This document shows, in pieces, positions 61,443 through 64,000 of a DNA stretch of 64,000 nt. The translations under genes and the position numbers were made by a program. The notes beneath the pieces were generated by a model that saw only the letters and a list, made by a program, of their open reading frames with translations, was not told the DNA's origin and searched no databases. The stretch's first letter is position 1, and every line of letters starts with the position of its first letter. The stretch comes from UBA3775 sp051877895 (lineage in GTDB: Bacteria; Bacillota; Clostridia; Lachnospirales; Lachnospiraceae), in assembly GCA_051877895.1 (NCBI GenBank), contig JBJEJI010000070.1:46323-110322 (forward strand), in the 5' to 3' direction.

Positions 61443-62129
61443 TTGAAAACCGAAAAGACTAATAATGCCGAAAAGGGAAAATCAGAAAAAGGCTTTAAAA
61501 TATTTATGGCAGCACTTATAGTGTTTGTTATTGGCTTTTCTGCATGGCTTATCTGGTATATTAATGCAGAGCCCACAGTAAAACTCTGTGACTACAAAAA
61601 TCTGAATGTTCAGATTTCCGGAAACGATACGGCAACAGGCTCTGCCGCAATTCCCGATGGCATGCTTGTTGGTTCATCCGAAGATGAAAAAACAAGCCAG
61701 GCAGTGTTAAATGCATTGGTAGAAAATTCCAAATTTTATCATCTGAATAAAACAGTGGATCAGAGGTATGAGCAGTTTATAGTATATTATCAGAGAATTG
61801 TAGCATTGTACGATGAGTATTCCACCATCGAAGAACTTGCAACAGGATACTATGGCTATGACAGTTATGAGGCGTTTACGAAGGATGTAAGAAGCTATTC
61901 TGAATTGTCGGTAAAACAGGAGATGGTACTTAATGCCATTGCTGAAAAAGAAGGCTTTACCGTTACAGATGATATTTTTAACAAATATATAAAAAAATAC
62001 CTCGCCGCTTATGATTACGGCGAGGATGAGATTGATGCCTTTTTGGAAAACTACGGCAAGGCTGATGTCTATCAGGTTATATTAAATGATTATACCCTTG
62101 ACCGGGTAGTTGAGTGGGCAGGACTTTAA
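61443..62129 (+). CDS. membrane-anchored protein related to the C-terminal domain of the preceding isomerase
   Basis: A 228-residue protein starting at TTG 61443, with GGAGG five bases upstream. One membrane helix (about residues 19-41) is followed by an extracytoplasmic part. It begins with CDYKNLNVQ, comparable to the LADYKNFTYD of the preceding protein. The helical end includes YYGYDSYEAFTKDVRSYSELSVKQEMVLNAIAE, which parallels YYGYSSVEEYKSVLLESCILEKKQDYVINKIAE there (both shown in family alignment, split). It lacks the FKBP core, so it may be a holdase-type chaperone or partner. It ends convergent with and overlapping the araC stop by four bases. Confidence 0.75.
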   Translation: MKTEKTNNAEKGKSEKGFKIFMAALIVFVIGFSAWLIWYINAEPTVKLCDYKNLNVQISGNDTATGSAAIPDGMLVGSSEDEKTSQAVLNALVENSKFYHLNKTVDQRYEQFIVYYQRIVALYDEYSTIEELATGYYGYDSYEAFTKDVRSYSELSVKQEMVLNAIAEKEGFTVTDDIFNKYIKKYLAAYDYGEDEIDAFLENYGKADVYQVILNDYTLDRVVEWAGL

Positions 62130-63010
62130 AACTCCTGTCCGTTTTTTCTTTTTATACGATACTGTTTTGGTGTAATGCCTTTCCATTTTTTAAACGTTTT
62201 TATCAGGTGGGAACAGTCTGAAAATCCGGTTTCCAGACTGATGTATGTAAGGTCAAAATCTGTATATAGCAACAAATCCTCCGCCTTTGATATACGGATG
62301 AATTCCAAATATTCTTTACAGCTCCGTCCATAAATCTGCTTGAAACTTTTGGCAAAATAGGAATAGCTCATATTACACATGTCGGCAAGATCGGAAATAA
62401 CAATATGATCCGAGGAATGAACATCTATATATTCTGTAATGGTTTCAATTGTAGTATTGCTTCCGGTTCCGGCAAGTGCAGAATCTGTATTGAAGCCATG
62501 TTTCTTTAAAATACGTATAAGTTCAATGAGAATAGCACATAAGGAGGAGTGCAGTATCATGTCATAGCCGTAATCAACATTGTCAAGCTCTTTGTTGCAG
62601 GTATAAAACAGCTGTACGATACGATTCTCCGGCAGCTCGTTAGCAGTAAAGTGAAGAGAAAGGGAAGGGGTGTTAGCGGCAGATTCAAACAGCAGTCTCA
62701 GACTTGGAGTAGAACTGCCGGGCACGGAAAGTCTTCCGATATCGAATTTTAAAACACCGTATTTAAAATCTTCATTATTGTAGGATGTGATGGAATGAAT
62801 AGATTTAGGACAGAATACAAACACATCACCCGGCTGCAGGACATATGTATCTTTATCACTGTATACGGTAATACGGCCCTCCAGAATAATAATAATTTCC
62901 ATGTAGTAATGCCAGTGGGAGTGTACCGGAAATCCGTCATATCCCGGCATTACAGTAAAAGCTTCATATGGTGAAGAGAGGGTATCGATGTATTCAAATA
63001 ATTTCCCCAT
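62126..63010 (-). CDS. AraC family transcriptional regulator
   Basis: A 294-residue regulator. The N-terminal cupin-type domain (HSHWHYYMEIIIILEGRITVYS, FVFCPKSIHSITSY) should sense a sugar. The C-terminal 100 residues hold two helix-turn-helices (ISDLADMCNMSYSYFAKSFK and ISLETGFSDCSHLIKTFKKW), ending in GITPKQYRIKRK. It is divergent from a GH130 mannoside-phosphorylase-type gene and probably controls it. GGAGG lies 10 bases before the ATG. Confidence 0.92.
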   Translation of the reverse strand: MGKLFEYIDTLSSPYEAFTVMPGYDGFPVHSHWHYYMEIIIILEGRITVYSDKDTYVLQPGDVFVFCPKSIHSITSYNNEDFKYGVLKFDIGRLSVPGSSTPSLRLLFESAANTPSLSLHFTANELPENRIVQLFYTCNKELDNVDYGYDMILHSSLCAILIELIRILKKHGFNTDSALAGTGSNTTIETITEYIDVHSSDHIVISDLADMCNMSYSYFAKSFKQIYGRSCKEYLEFIRISKAEDLLLYTDFDLTYISLETGFSDCSHLIKTFKKWKGITPKQYRIKRKNGQEF

Positions 63011-63125
63011 AAATAGTAAACCTCCGTTTGGTGCTTTCGTAAGTAATTCTGTAGTGTATGTTTATTTTGATAACAATGTAAAGAAATCATACAAAACCAG
63101 AAATAAAAAAACAAAAAATAGATTT

Positions 63126-63171
63126 ATACAATTTTTGTATGTTGTCATTATATCAAAGTTTTTGGGATAAT
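63126..63171 (+). promoter_or_regulatory. candidate promoter and operator of the GH130 gene
   Basis: TTGTCA (63142-63147) and GATAAT (63166-63171) are spaced by 18 bases. Directly before the -35 box is a perfect inverted repeat ATACAA-TTT-TTGTAT (63126-63140), and a second one TGCAGA/TCTGCA lies in the leader (63192-63208). Both could be sites for the divergent AraC regulator or another factor. Confidence 0.45.
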
Positions 63172-63234
63172 GCTATATTAAATTTACTAATGCAGACAGA
63201 TTCTGCAAAAAATTATTTCAAAAGGAGAAGTAAC

Positions 63235-64000
63235 ATGATTATTGGTGAAAATTTACCAAATATGCCTTGGGAAGACAGACCTGAAGGCTGTACAGACGTG
63301 GTTTGGCGTTACAGCGCAAATCCTATTATTGACAGACATGCAATTCCAAGCGCAAACAGCGTTTTTAACTCAGCAGTAGTTGCAAAGGACGGAGCATTTG
63401 TAGGTGTATTCAGAAGTGATGACAAGTGCATGAAGTCCCACCTCTTCCTTGGAAAGAGTAAAGATGCTATTAACTGGGACATCGAGCCGGACATTCTTAA
63501 ACTCTATGATGAGAAAACAGGTGAGTGTGTTGGAACCGCTGATGGTTATGACCCACGTGTCTGCCTCATTGAAGACAAATATTTTGTGACATGGTGTGCA
63601 CAGTTTGAAAAATGGAAGGGACCTACAATCGGTGTGGCTTATTCCTATGATTTCAAGACCTTCTACAGACTGCCAAATGCATTCCTTCCATACAACAGAA
63701 ATGGTGTATTGTTCCCTAAGAAGATTAACGGCAAGTATGTAATGTTCTCCCGTCCTTCCGATAACGGACATACTCCATTCGGTGATGTATTTATCAGCCA
63801 GTCTCCTGATATGATTCACTGGGGTGATCACCATCATGTACTTGAGCCTACAGAATGGGCTTGGACAAAGGTTGGTGCCGGTCCTATTCCAATCGAAATT
63901 GATGAAGGTTGGTTAATGATTTATCACGGTGTTGCTCAGACATGTAACTGTATGATTTACTCCATGGGTGCTGCAATCCTTGATAAGGAAGAGCCATGGA
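63235..64000 (+). CDS. GH130 family glycoside phosphorylase (mannoside-type), 3' truncated
   Basis: An open frame of 255 codons that runs off the window end. AAAGGAG lies seven bases before the ATG at 63235. Family 130 signs are ADGYDPRVCLIEDKYFVTW (shortened; with the conserved Asp-Pro-Arg), VLFPKKINGKYVMFSRPSD and VGAGPIPIEIDEGWLMIYHGV. The enzymes cleave beta-mannosides with phosphate to give mannose 1-phosphate, as in the use of mannan or N-glycan fragments; some are hydrolases. The divergent AraC gene suggests sugar-induced expression. The exact substrate cannot be told from this part. Confidence 0.9.
   Translation, partial: MIIGENLPNMPWEDRPEGCTDVVWRYSANPIIDRHAIPSANSVFNSAVVAKDGAFVGVFRSDDKCMKSHLFLGKSKDAINWDIEPDILKLYDEKTGECVGTADGYDPRVCLIEDKYFVTWCAQFEKWKGPTIGVAYSYDFKTFYRLPNAFLPYNRNGVLFPKKINGKYVMFSRPSDNGHTPFGDVFISQSPDMIHWGDHHHVLEPTEWAWTKVGAGPIPIEIDEGWLMIYHGVAQTCNCMIYSMGAAILDKEEPW

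Overview
The window reads as chromosomal DNA of a low-GC, anaerobic Gram-positive bacterium of the class Clostridia, most like the family Lachnospiraceae. Grounds: strong AGGAGG-type ribosome binding sites throughout, frequent GTG/TTG starts, a single-chain large PurL, a RpoD of SigA size (370 codons), a DUF1292 protein, an Ech-type [NiFe] hydrogenase with hyp genes, a preQ1-I riboswitch before queT, and a GH130 phosphorylase. Species cannot be named from the sequence alone. I saw no rRNA, tRNA, CRISPR array, transposase or phage gene.

Layout. 1-5.1 kb: 3' part of rsmA, a GNAT enzyme, two membrane proteins (one AI-2E family), an unknown protein with a cysteine-rich 15-residue repeat, and tadA. 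5.2-9.2 kb: a large XRE-HTH/PAS/GGDEF/EAL protein with altered active sites, then queT under a preQ1 riboswitch and a metallophosphoesterase. 9.3-14 kb: an unusual ParB-like plus BMP-domain protein, a histidine phosphatase, and MoxR and MraY-type genes. 14.1-18.1 kb: purL, read divergently from mraY across overlapping promoters that contain a palindrome. 18.1-18.4 kb: a terminator, two identical GC-rich folded 53-bp repeats and a 100-N assembly gap. 18.4-22.1 kb: a GtrB-like glycosyltransferase, a Rad3/DinG-type helicase with an N-terminal nuclease-like region, and a DUF1292 protein.

22.4-27.65 kb is the most accessory-looking stretch: a small secreted protein, a membrane-anchored propeller-like protein, an ABC ATPase, a 720-residue two-part permease and a permease fragment that ends inside the 3' end of a convergent UvrD-type helicase. 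27.6-32.4 kb: uvrD-like, gltX and rpoD, all on the minus strand. 32.5-37.3 kb: the str operon (rpsL, rpsG, fusA), then tuf with its own promoter and terminator. 37.3-46.97 kb: small membrane protein, YlmH, permuted-papain protein, NhaD-type antiporter, proB-proC, a bifunctional homocysteine methyltransferase/methylene-THF reductase, and two transporters (EamA and AEC).

47.0-57.0 kb is a coherent 10-gene same-strand run, echABCDEF-hypFCDE. The first six genes encode a membrane-bound, ion-pumping, ferredoxin-linked [NiFe] hydrogenase. The last four build the Fe(CN)2CO part of its active site. EchF is internally duplicated and carries four [4Fe-4S] motifs. 57.1-64 kb: CorA transporter, a LacI-type sensor fused to an intact GGDEF domain, two membrane-anchored trigger-factor-like proteins (one with an FKBP domain), and an AraC regulator divergent from a GH130 mannoside-phosphorylase gene cut by the window end.

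The best candidates for something undescribed are the 22.4-27.65 kb secreted-protein/ABC cassette, the folded repeat with the associated inverted repeat at the purL 3' end, the cytoplasmic ParB-like/BMP fusion, and the four-cluster EchF. None can be proved novel without database searches.
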